From Muribaculaceae bacterium (GTDB lineage: Bacteria; Bacteroidota; Bacteroidia; Bacteroidales; Muribaculaceae), in the NCBI GenBank assembly GCA_029059965.1, contig JAIDUY010000334.1:1-5242 (forward strand): 5,242 nucleotides of DNA. Reading direction: 5' to 3'. Positions 1 to 5,242 of this stretch are shown here, piece by piece. Both the position numbers and the translations under genes were made by a program. How positions within the stretch are numbered: position 1 is the stretch's first letter; the number at the start of each line of letters is the position of its first letter. The notes under the pieces were generated by a model. The model searched no databases. It saw only the letters and a program-made list of their open reading frames with translations, and was not told the DNA's origin.

Positions 1-841
1 CCTTACGGCTGTCGTCGAAGAAGCCCATGAATGCGTCGGTAACCTCGCTTGTCGTGAGAATCTTGAGCTTATGCGCATCCTCGATATCCATCACCTCGTA
101 GCAGATATCGTCGGCAGCCTCGACGATGTAGACCAGCGGATGGCGGGCGAAGCGCAGGGGCTCGCCGGGAGCCGACAGCTGCCTGATGCCGAGCTCGCGG
201 GCCACCTTGAGGTAGGCGTCGCGCTCGGAGTCGAAGAATCCGAACTTGCCCTTGGCCGCCAGAGTGCTCTCATGGGGATATTTCACGATGGAGGCGAGAG
301 TCGAGTAGGTCATGGCGAAGCCGCCGGTGCGCCGTCCCTTGAACTGATGGGTGAGCACGCGGAAGGCGTTGGCATTGCCCTCGAAATGAATAAGATCGTT
401 CCACTGCACCGGGCCGAGGTGCTCGCGCAGCCAGCTGCCGGGGCCTTCGCTGAAGAAGGTGGCTATGGCGCGCTCACCGCTGTGGCCGAAAGGCGGATTG
501 CCGAGGTCGTGGGCAAGGCAGGCAGCCGCGACGATGTCGCCGATGTGACCGAAAATCTCGTCATGAGCTCCTGCATATTTCCTGCGCAGGGCCACGGCGA
601 TATTGTCAGCCATCGATTTGCCGACACATGCCACTTCCATGGAATGGGTCAGACGGTTGTGGACAAAGATGCTGCCCGGCAGGGGGAAAACCTGGGTCTT
701 GTTCTGAAGCCGGCGGAAGGGCGAGGAAAACACCAGACGGTCGTAGTCGCGCCGGAAATCGGTGCGCGTCGCGCTCTTCTTGGGGCCGTGGTAGTCCTCC
801 AGCCCGAAGCGTTTGTCATTGACAAGTGTAGTCCAATTCAT
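1..841 (-). CDS. dgt: dGTP triphosphohydrolase (dGTPase), N-terminal part, runs off the window
   Basis: The enzyme hydrolyses dGTP (often other dNTPs too) to the deoxynucleoside and triphosphate, a cytoplasmic step in nucleotide pool control. I translated the minus strand from the ATG at 841-839; 280 codons are open to the window edge, and Bacteroidetes members are roughly 450 residues, so the C-terminal third is missing. The start MNWTTLVNDKRFG is typical of the family. HD-domain motifs are visible: RLTHSMEV (His66), AHDLGNPPFGH (His111-Asp112, His120), HFEGNANAFR (152-161) and EAADDICYEV (241-250, supplying the last metal-binding Asp). SPFRRLQNKTQVFP (40-53) is also characteristic. The metal ligands present are intact. 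The gene stands alone here, divergent from a plus-strand promoter at 947-977. The family call is secure; the preferred dNTP cannot be read from sequence. Confidence 0.95.
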   Translation of the reverse strand, partial: MNWTTLVNDKRFGLEDYHGPKKSATRTDFRRDYDRLVFSSPFRRLQNKTQVFPLPGSIFVHNRLTHSMEVACVGKSMADNIAVALRRKYAGAHDEIFGHIGDIVAAACLAHDLGNPPFGHSGERAIATFFSEGPGSWLREHLGPVQWNDLIHFEGNANAFRVLTHQFKGRRTGGFAMTYSTLASIVKYPHESTLAAKGKFGFFDSERDAYLKVARELGIRQLSAPGEPLRFARHPLVYIVEAADDICYEVMDIEDAHKLKILTTSEVTDAFMGFFDDSRK

Positions 842-887
842 TCTGCCTGTATTCATCTTTTCAAGTCCGAAGATAAGATTTACAGCA

Positions 888-895
888 CAAAATTA
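888..895 (-). promoter_or_regulatory. Candidate -7 element for dgt
   Basis: Read on the minus strand the bases are TAATTTTG, an exact match to the Bacteroidetes -7 consensus TAnnTTTG. It would start transcription about 40 bases upstream of the dgt ATG. I find no TTTG at the expected 19-21 base spacing upstream, and the stretch is AT-rich, so a chance match is possible. Confidence 0.35.
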
Positions 896-946
896 ATAAA
901 AAAGGCAAGAAAATGGTATATTTTGTTCGTTTTTATTGATTTTAGT

Positions 947-977
947 TTTGGTGATTAATAATTAATTTCTATCTTTG
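947..977 (+). promoter_or_regulatory. Bacteroidetes-type promoter for candidate small RNA
   Basis: A TTTG at 947-950 is followed after exactly 19 bases by TATCTTTG at 970-977. This matches the known Bacteroidetes primary sigma consensus (TTTG, N19-21, TAnnTTTG) at every fixed position, and it is the best promoter match I found in the window. Transcription would begin around 982-985. It points away from dgt, and no ATG-started protein frame follows on the plus strand before the convergent gene end at 1218, which argues that the product is an RNA. Confidence 0.7.
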
Positions 978-981
978 CAGC

Positions 982-1194
982 TGTTAAGACGACAAAAACC
1001 GGACGCAAAGCAGGCAGGGCCTCACTCCATCCGCTTCGGTTACGGAATCCGTCTTGGCCGGAAAAGACAAGTCCGCAGTCTACGGCCGCCGTGGCGCGAG
1101 GCTCTCCCCTCCCCCGGCATACGCCGAAAAAATATATTGGTTTGTGTGTAATTCTTGACACACTTAGGCCCCGGTCCTCGTGAGAAGACCGGGG
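982..1194 (+). ncRNA. Candidate structured small RNA (class unknown; 6S-like architecture possible)
   Basis: This stretch lies directly downstream of the strong promoter at 947-977 and has no plus-strand ATG before 1202. Segments that could pair are nested. TGTTAAG (982-988), at the predicted 5' end, complements CTTGACA (1154-1160) with one G-U. Inside this, AGGGCCTC (1016-1023) pairs with GAGGCTCT (1098-1105) with one G-U, extended past a C-C mismatch by GG (1013-1014) with CC (1107-1108). Local hairpins could form at 1030-1046, 1065-1081, 1082-1092 and 1115-1126 (CGGC, loop ATAC, GCCG). The closed unit is about 180 nt: a terminal stem, a large internal bubble with a small hairpin on its 3' side, then a branched apical part. 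That resembles the outline of 6S RNA, but I cannot see a conserved 6S sequence core, so the class is open. The 3' end is uncertain: near 1161, or 1194 if the following hairpin is part of it. Confidence 0.5.
1169..1194. terminator. Strong GC-rich hairpin between convergent transcripts, possible terminator
   Basis: CCCCGGTC (1169-1176) and GACCGGGG (1187-1194) form a perfect 8-bp stem with a 10-base loop. It lies 23 bases beyond the stop codon of the minus-strand gene ending at 1218 and at the 3' side of the plus-strand RNA candidate, so it could end either transcript. No T-run follows directly on either strand, so it is not a textbook intrinsic terminator; it may instead be a 3'-protecting stem. 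Confidence 0.4.
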
Positions 1195-1217
1195 TCATCA
1201 GTATGCGGCCTTTTCTA

Positions 1218-2150
1218 TCAGAAGAAAAGTTGCTTGCGCACGGAATTGCCCTGATGCACGATGTAGATGCCGGGATTGAGGCGAGGCGTGGTGCCGGCGG
1301 GACCGACGGCTACGCGTGCGCCTGTCAGCGAATAGTACTCGACTTCCTCCGGCCTTTCGATTCCGAGCACGGGAACAGAGGTGACATCTCCCGAGTCGGG
1401 GCCGATGCGGATGTAGCTGTCACCGTCGACAAGCGACACCGTGACTTCGGTCGAAGCCCTATCAATGGCATCGTAGGAGAAGAGTGCCGAAGTGTTGACG
1501 CCATACTCCAGAGCTGCCGGAATGCTCTCCTCGAGCACCGTTGCCGATGCATCCTCGGGCCCATAGACAAAGACGCCGCTGCCAGTGCGAGGCTCATAGG
1601 ACACCGAGAAGGACGCCTGCGTGCCCAGAACGCCCGTATAGACGCCGTCGGTGCCGGTCAGCTCCTGACTGTTGCCCGCGCCGGTGCCCCAGATGAGATA
1701 GATTTTGTCGGGATACCTGTGGGCGCGGTCGCGGCTCTGCACCGTGAAGAGCTGGTAGGTGTACCCTGTGATGTTGCGGGTGAAGAAAGATATGTCGTAG
1801 ATTCCCGCAGGCAGTGAGATATAATCCTCACTTGCGGTAATTGCCAGCGGGTTGGGGAGATTCTCCACGACATCCTGCTGAGCCCATGAGGCCAGTTTGT
1901 AGAGTGTGCTGCCACTGTCGCCGATGCCGTAGAACAAGAAGCCCTTGGATATTTCCACGCCTGTAGCGGTCATGGAACCGTCGGAAGCCTGAGTCATGGC
2001 TATTTTGTCGGGATAGTCGCCGTCGACGCTGCTTATGGTGCCGTCGGCATTGACGGGGAGTACATAGAGTGCCCGTTCGCCTGAATCCTGAGCGAAGACA
2101 GAAGCCGGAAGCGCGAGCATCGCCACAGCCAGGTAATTCTTGAATTTCAT
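1218..2150 (-). CDS. Secreted two-repeat protein of unknown function with C-terminal sorting-type tail
   Basis: I do not recognise a named family over the whole 310 residues. Residues 1-20 are a clear signal peptide (MKFKNYLAVAMLALPASVFA, cleavage before Gln21). Two units of about 100 residues follow, each opening with YPDKI at residues 46 and 146, exactly 100 apart; the second contains TGTDGVYTGVLG, reminiscent of beta-sandwich modules of SusE/SusF-type proteins (weak resemblance). Residues 269-310 (EVEYYSLTGARV, then NPGIYIVHQGNSVRKQLFF) resemble the type A C-terminal domain of Bacteroidetes type IX secretion cargo, common in Bacteroidales secreted proteins. This suggests export to the cell surface or beyond. 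It starts 64 bases downstream of the choloylglycine-hydrolase-like gene on the same strand with no clear promoter between, so co-transcription is likely. No catalytic motif is evident. The export call is strong; function is open. Confidence 0.85.
   Translation of the reverse strand: MKFKNYLAVAMLALPASVFAQDSGERALYVLPVNADGTISSVDGDYPDKIAMTQASDGSMTATGVEISKGFLFYGIGDSGSTLYKLASWAQQDVVENLPNPLAITASEDYISLPAGIYDISFFTRNITGYTYQLFTVQSRDRAHRYPDKIYLIWGTGAGNSQELTGTDGVYTGVLGTQASFSVSYEPRTGSGVFVYGPEDASATVLEESIPAALEYGVNTSALFSYDAIDRASTEVTVSLVDGDSYIRIGPDSGDVTSVPVLGIERPEEVEYYSLTGARVAVGPAGTTPRLNPGIYIVHQGNSVRKQLFF
1702..2015 (-). repeat. Internal protein repeat marked by two copies of a 14-base word
   Basis: The same 14 bases (plus-strand reading ATTTTGTCGGGATA) occur at 1702-1715 and 2002-2015, exactly 300 bases apart and in frame, encoding the two YPDKI openings. 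The rest of the two modules has diverged, so this looks like an old tandem duplication of a domain of about 100 residues in which the opening strand is still conserved. Confidence 0.55.
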
Positions 2151-2214
2151 AAGGTTATGAGGTTAAATGTTTATAAATCCTGTTCTCTATTTATTTATTT
2201 TTTTAGGGGGGGTA

Positions 2215-3252
2215 TCACCACATCGGCGTGAATCCGGAGGTCTCGACCAGCTTGTCGTTGACGCAGCCGGTAAGGTTGAAATGGTCGGATGTGTCGAGCT
2301 TGAGGATGGGGGCGCCGGGATTAAAGCGCAGGCGACCCATGTCAATCCACATATTGCCTGTCGAGTCGGTGAAGCGGAAGTAGAACTTGCCGCCGGTGGC
2401 GTCGGACAGCGATGTCCACTGCGTGGACGATACGTTGGGTTCTCCCTGGATTTCATATCCGTAGGGCACACTCACAGTACCCATGATGCTCGACAGGGCT
2501 GCGAAAGCCTGAGGATAGTCGAAGTCCTTGGGAACGTGGTTGATGAAGAAGGAAGCGCGCACGAAGCGGTCGGGGCTGCTGACTGTGCCGGGCAGTGCGT
2601 GGGCGCCCCCGATTTTGGTCCAGTAGGTGTTGATGGCCTCCATGTCGGGCAGCTGCGGATCGTTGGTCAGCACGGTGTACTCGCGTCCTCGGTAGAGGTG
2701 GAGCTTGCCGTCGACATATTCCATAATAAGAGTGTCGCCCGTAGAGTCGGTCAGGCCCCAGTGGAGCAGCGACACGGTACCGCCGTCGAAGGTCTGGCCG
2801 TTGATGCCGAAGTCGTTGGTCTTGAGCCACTGCTCTACTTCGGCCACAGTGGCGAAGTTGTCAAGGAAGTAGCTGACAATCATCGAAAGACTCATAACGG
2901 GAATGGAATCCGGAGAAGCCGCCTCGCGGTAGACGGAACCCTTGCAGAAGAGGCCGTTCATGACAAGGCCGCGCTCGTTCATGCCCTCGGTGACGCCGCC
3001 GTCGTAGCCGACAGCCACCACCGAGCCGTAGCGCGACTTCCACCGCAGGCATTTGCCGTCGGGCATACTCGTCTTTTCGACGCCGCGGGGGTAGACGTAG
3101 AGGTTTGTGGGGATGGGAGTACGCCAGTCGAGGGTGCGTCCCACCATTACTATGTTCTTGTCGCCGAGATAGACCACGCGCGAGCAAGCGAATGCCGTGG
3201 CGGCCGAAGCGGCCACCGCCAGCGAGGCGATGAGTAGTCGAAGTGCTTTCAT
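2215..3252 (-). CDS. Exported choloylglycine hydrolase family Ntn-hydrolase (bile salt hydrolase / penicillin V acylase-like)
   Basis: Members of this family (linear amide C-N hydrolases, peptidase family C59) cleave amide bonds of conjugated bile salts, penicillin V or N-acyl amino compounds using an N-terminal Cys. The 345-residue product has a signal peptide (1-22, ending SAATAFA), and removal exposes Cys23 as the first residue of CSRVVYLGDKN, so export and nucleophile maturation coincide. Other family residues are in place: Arg39 and Asp42 in GRTLDW (spaced from Cys23 as Arg18 and Asp21 are from Cys2 in classical bile salt hydrolases), MNERGLVMNGL (91-101) with Asn99, Asn197 in VLTNDPQLP, and Arg232 in RFVRASFFINH. 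The segment GRTLDW to NLYVYPRG is close to what I recall of Bacteroides thetaiotaomicron bile salt hydrolase. Length is typical for exported Bacteroidetes members. The gene is first in a probable two-gene unit and diverges from hisS. The catalytic family is confident; bile salt versus other N-acyl substrate is unresolved. Confidence 0.93.
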   Translation of the reverse strand: MKALRLLIASLAVAASAATAFACSRVVYLGDKNIVMVGRTLDWRTPIPTNLYVYPRGVEKTSMPDGKCLRWKSRYGSVVAVGYDGGVTEGMNERGLVMNGLFCKGSVYREAASPDSIPVMSLSMIVSYFLDNFATVAEVEQWLKTNDFGINGQTFDGGTVSLLHWGLTDSTGDTLIMEYVDGKLHLYRGREYTVLTNDPQLPDMEAINTYWTKIGGAHALPGTVSSPDRFVRASFFINHVPKDFDYPQAFAALSSIMGTVSVPYGYEIQGEPNVSSTQWTSLSDATGGKFYFRFTDSTGNMWIDMGRLRFNPGAPILKLDTSDHFNLTGCVNDKLVETSGFTPMW

Positions 3253-3389
3253 ATGTAAAATTTATTTAGTAATAAAACCCGACGGGCGCTTTGCTTGTTC
3301 AACTGACAATACAATTTTGTGCGATTTCGAAATGATAAATCGGCAAAAATGTTTAATTTTGCGCAAAGAATCTGAAGCAAGAACTAACG
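3253..3389. other. Divergent intergenic region between the exported hydrolase and hisS
   Basis: These 137 AT-rich bases separate two start codons on opposite strands and should hold both promoters. The hisS side has a clear -7 element (3354-3361). On the hydrolase side the best candidate I see is TAAATTTT, close to the ATG and one base off consensus, without a convincing -33 partner, so that promoter is unassigned. Neither start has a Shine-Dalgarno sequence, as is usual in Bacteroidetes. Confidence 0.6.
3354..3361 (+). promoter_or_regulatory. Candidate -7 element for hisS-pgi
   Basis: TAATTTTG matches the Bacteroidetes -7 consensus TAnnTTTG exactly and would start transcription around 3367, leaving a leader of about 23 bases before the hisS ATG at 3390. 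The upstream -33 box is weak: the nearest TTTG (3316-3319) is 34 bases away and TTTC (3325-3328) is 25 bases away, both further than the usual 19-21. Confidence 0.5.
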
Positions 3390-4754
3390 ATGGCACAAAA
3401 ACCGAGCACGCCCAAGGGCACGCGCGACTTCTCGCCGGTGGAAATGGCCCGGCGCAACTACATCTTCGACACTATACGCCAAGTATTTGCACTGTACGGC
3501 TACCGTCAGATCGAGACTCCCGCCATGGAGAACCTCGGCACTCTGATGGGCAAGTACGGCGAGGAAGGCGACAAGCTCCTTTTCAAAATCCTCAACTCGG
3601 GCGACTACCTGCGCGGCGTCGACCCCGGCCTGCTCAGCGAGGGCGAAAGCCTGCGTCTGGCAACAAAGATATGCGACAAAGGTCTGCGCTACGACCTCAC
3701 AGTGCCCTTTGCACGCTACGTCGTCCAGCACCGCGATGAGCTTCAGCTGCCCTTCAAGCGCTACCAGATACAGCCCGTATGGCGTGCCGACAGGCCCCAG
3801 AAAGGACGCTACCGCGAGTTCTATCAGTGCGATGCCGACGTTGTCGGCTCCGACTCGCTGCTCAACGAAGTCGAGCTCCTGCAGATGGTCGACCTCGTGT
3901 TCCGACGCCTCGGCGTCCGCGTGAGCATCAAGCTAAACAACCGCAAAATTCTTGCCGGCATCGCCGAACTCATAGGCGCCCCCGACAAACTCATCGACAT
4001 CACCGTAGCGATTGACAAACTCGAGAAAATCGGCCTCGACAAGGTCAAGGAGGAGCTCGCCGAACGCGGCCTCGGCAGCGAGGCCATCGAGGCTCTCGTT
4101 CCCGTGCTCGGCATCAGCGGCACCGCCGCCGAACGCCTTGCGCAGCTGGCGGACATACTCAGCAGCTCCGAGACCGGCCTCAAGGGCGTCGAGGAACTTC
4201 GCTTCGTCGTCGACAGCACCGAGGCTCTCGGACTCACCGCCGAGCTCGATCTCGACGTCGCCCTCGCGCGCGGTCTTAATTATTATACAGGCACCATCAT
4301 CGAAGTCAAGGCTCTCGACACCCCAATGGGCAGCATATGCGGCGGCGGGCGCTACGACAATCTGACGGGCATCTTCGGACTTCCCGGCATCTCGGGCGTG
4401 GGCATATCCTTCGGTGCCGACCGCATCTACGACGTCCTGACCGCTCTGGAACTCTTCCCCTCGGACGCCACCCGCAGCACCCGCGTAGTCTTCGCCAACT
4501 TCGGCCCGGCCGAGGCTGCCGCTTCCATGAAGATTATCAAGACTCTGCGCGAGGCCGGCATAAGCGCCGAAATCTATCCCGACTCCTCCAAGCTCAAGAA
4601 ACAGATAGGCTATGCCGACAGCATTGGCGCCGAGTACTTCGCCATGATAGGCGAATCGGAACTCGCCGACGGCACCGTCGGTCTCAAGCGCCTCGCCGAC
4701 GGCACGCAGACCACCGTAGCTGCAGAGCAACTCGCCGACACCCTCGGACATTAA
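3390..4754 (+). CDS. hisS: Histidyl-tRNA synthetase
   Basis: This class II aminoacyl-tRNA synthetase charges tRNA-His with histidine in the cytoplasm; it is essential and normally a homodimer. The 454 residues match the usual Bacteroidetes length. Motifs run in the expected order: KGTRDF (9-14), [11 protein letters not shown] (100-110), the motif 2 region [15 protein letters not shown] (122-136) continuing to [12 protein letters not shown] (139-150) with Arg133 and Glu143, the histidine-specific segments [15 protein letters not shown] (292-306) and CGGGRYDNL (317-325), and motif 3 [11 protein letters not shown] (336-346). The C-terminal anticodon-binding domain begins about residue 363. The ATG is chosen because [14 protein letters not shown] places the conserved KGTRDF near the N-terminus as usual. 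The insertion between motif 2 and the histidine motifs is intact. pgi follows 33 bases later on the same strand, so the two are probably co-transcribed. Confidence 0.98.
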   Translation: MAQKPSTPKGTRDFSPVEMARRNYIFDTIRQVFALYGYRQIETPAMENLGTLMGKYGEEGDKLLFKILNSGDYLRGVDPGLLSEGESLRLATKICDKGLRYDLTVPFARYVVQHRDELQLPFKRYQIQPVWRADRPQKGRYREFYQCDADVVGSDSLLNEVELLQMVDLVFRRLGVRVSIKLNNRKILAGIAELIGAPDKLIDITVAIDKLEKIGLDKVKEELAERGLGSEAIEALVPVLGISGTAAERLAQLADILSSSETGLKGVEELRFVVDSTEALGLTAELDLDVALARGLNYYTGTIIEVKALDTPMGSICGGGRYDNLTGIFGLPGISGVGISFGADRIYDVLTALELFPSDATRSTRVVFANFGPAEAAASMKIIKTLREAGISAEIYPDSSKLKKQIGYADSIGAEYFAMIGESELADGTVGLKRLADGTQTTVAAEQLADTLGH

Positions 4755-4787
4755 TCATCAGACAAATCCAAAACGTACAAATATAAT

Positions 4788-5219
4788 ATGGAAAAGATTC
4801 AAGTATTCACCGGCAACGCCGTGTGCGACTGCGCACTGAACGCCCTCAAGGACGAGAGCGCGGCAGCCCTTGCAAAACTCACCGACGGTTCCGGCCTCGG
4901 CAATGACTTCCTCGGCTGGGTCAAGCTCCCCTCCGAAACCGACGCCGCCCTTCTGGACAGCATCAACGCCACCGCAGCACGCCTGCGCAATCTCTGCGAC
5001 GTTGTCGTGGCCGTAGGCATCGGCGGCAGCTACCTCGGCGCAAAGGCCGTAATCGAGGCTCTCAGCAACAGCTTCGCTGCATATCAGGACAATGGCACCA
5101 AGGTGCTGTTCGCCGGCCAGAACATCGGCGAAGACTACCTTGCCGAGCTCCAGGAATATCTCGCCGACAAGAAATTCGGCATCATCGTAATCTCCAAGAG
5201 CGGCACAACCACCGAGCCC
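4788..5219 (+). CDS. pgi: Glucose-6-phosphate isomerase, N-terminal part; cut by contig end and adapter
   Basis: Pgi interconverts glucose 6-phosphate and fructose 6-phosphate in glycolysis and gluconeogenesis. Only 144 codons are present of an expected about 445. The first SIS sugar-phosphate-binding subdomain is recognisable: VVVAVGIGGSYLGAKAVIEAL (residues 72-92), then LFAGQNIGEDYL (107-118) and IIVISKSGTTTEP (132-144), where the SGTTTE loop binds the phosphate. In intact family members this last motif continues with small and hydrophobic residues (EPAIAFR-like). Here it meets TGA at 5220-5222, formed by adapter-derived bases, so the stop is artificial and the gene is best treated as a 3'-partial CDS, not a pseudogene. 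It lies 33 bases behind hisS with no obvious promoter in the gap, suggesting a shared transcript. Confidence 0.95.
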
Positions 5220-5242
5220 TGACTATTATACACATCTCCGAT
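5219..5242 (+). other. Sequencing adapter remnant (Tn5 mosaic end / Nextera)
   Basis: From CTG at 5219 the sequence follows the 19-base transposase mosaic end used in Nextera libraries and then CCGA of the read-2 side adapter: 21 of 23 bases agree over 5219-5241, with differences at 5222 (A for T) and 5225 (A for C). The final T at 5242 also differs. The one or two C bases at 5217-5219 may be genomic. This is library-preparation sequence left at a contig end, not bacterial DNA. Confidence 0.92.

Noticed and set aside
71..958. Long plus-strand open frame antisense to dgt
   Set aside because: The minus strand here encodes all dGTPase motifs; the plus-strand translation has no recognisable domain and arises from GC-rich codon bias.
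999..1012. GGACGCAAAGC, resembling part of the c-di-GMP-I (GEMM) riboswitch core
   Set aside because: The 5' half of the aptamer would lie upstream of the predicted transcription start, no tetraloop-receptor arms are visible, and no downstream gene on this strand could be regulated in cis.
999..1020. CCGGACGCAAAGCAGGC, resembling the SRP RNA tip (CCGGAAGGAAGCAGCC)
   Set aside because: The flanking symmetrical-loop helix of SRP RNA is absent and the surrounding pairing differs.
955..1161. Minus-strand 68-codon open frame in the dgt/secreted-protein gap
   Set aside because: It has low-complexity, Arg-rich composition and no family resemblance, and it overlaps the promoter and structured segment of the plus-strand RNA candidate.
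1155..1817. Plus-strand 220-codon open frame
   Set aside because: It lies antisense to the secreted protein, whose signal peptide and C-terminal tail make the minus strand the real one.
2167..3237. Plus-strand 356-codon open frame
   Set aside because: It is antisense to the Ntn-hydrolase, which has its full catalytic set; the plus-strand translation shows no domain.
3280..3300. Short CCCGACGGG palindrome near the hydrolase start as a terminator
   Set aside because: The stem is only 3 bp with a 3-base loop, too weak to call, and no transcript is expected to end there.
3933..4751. Minus-strand 272-codon open frame
   Set aside because: It is a shadow of hisS, in which every class II motif is intact on the plus strand.
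5219..5237. Possible real Tn5/IS50 insertion end in pgi
   Set aside because: The bases after ATACACAT follow the synthetic mosaic end and adapter (CTCCGA), not the native IS50 outer end, and the sequence stops at the window edge.

Overview
The window looks like the end of a metagenomic or draft-genome contig from a Bacteroidales bacterium. A gut Muribaculaceae-like organism is my best guess (inference). The signs are Bacteroidetes-type promoter elements (TTTG, 19 bases, TAnnTTTG) upstream of GC-rich genes with no Shine-Dalgarno sequence, a secreted protein with the C-terminal tail typical of the phylum, an exported choloylglycine-hydrolase-family enzyme, and HisS and Pgi proteins of Bacteroidetes type.

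Layout. Positions 1-841 (minus) hold the N-terminal 280 codons of a dGTP triphosphohydrolase (dgt) that runs off the left edge. Positions 842-1217 are a 376-base stretch without a credible protein gene. It contains the dgt leader and, pointing the other way, a near-perfect Bacteroidetes promoter (947-977). That promoter reads into about 180-210 bases with no ATG-started frame but with nested complementary segments, so I call it a candidate structured small RNA. Positions 1218-2150 and 2215-3252 are two minus-strand genes for exported proteins, 64 bases apart and probably one transcription unit. The upstream gene is an Ntn-hydrolase of the bile-salt-hydrolase/penicillin-V-acylase family whose nucleophilic Cys follows the signal peptide. 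The downstream gene is an unrecognised two-repeat secreted protein with a sorting-type tail. Positions 3253-3389 are a divergent intergenic region with a promoter -7 element for hisS. Positions 3390-4754 (plus) are a complete histidyl-tRNA synthetase, followed 33 bases later by pgi (glucose-6-phosphate isomerase), of which only 144 codons are present.

The last about 24 bases (5219-5242) are not genomic. They match the Tn5 mosaic end plus Nextera adapter with two mismatches over 23 bases. The stop codon that appears to end pgi at 5220-5222 is therefore an artefact, and the gene is cut by the contig end.

Most of the window is ordinary housekeeping (nucleotide pool control, translation, glycolysis). 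The parts worth a second look are the candidate small RNA, the exported hydrolase with its partner gene, and the adapter read-through. I see no CRISPR array, insertion sequence, tRNA, rRNA or phage gene.
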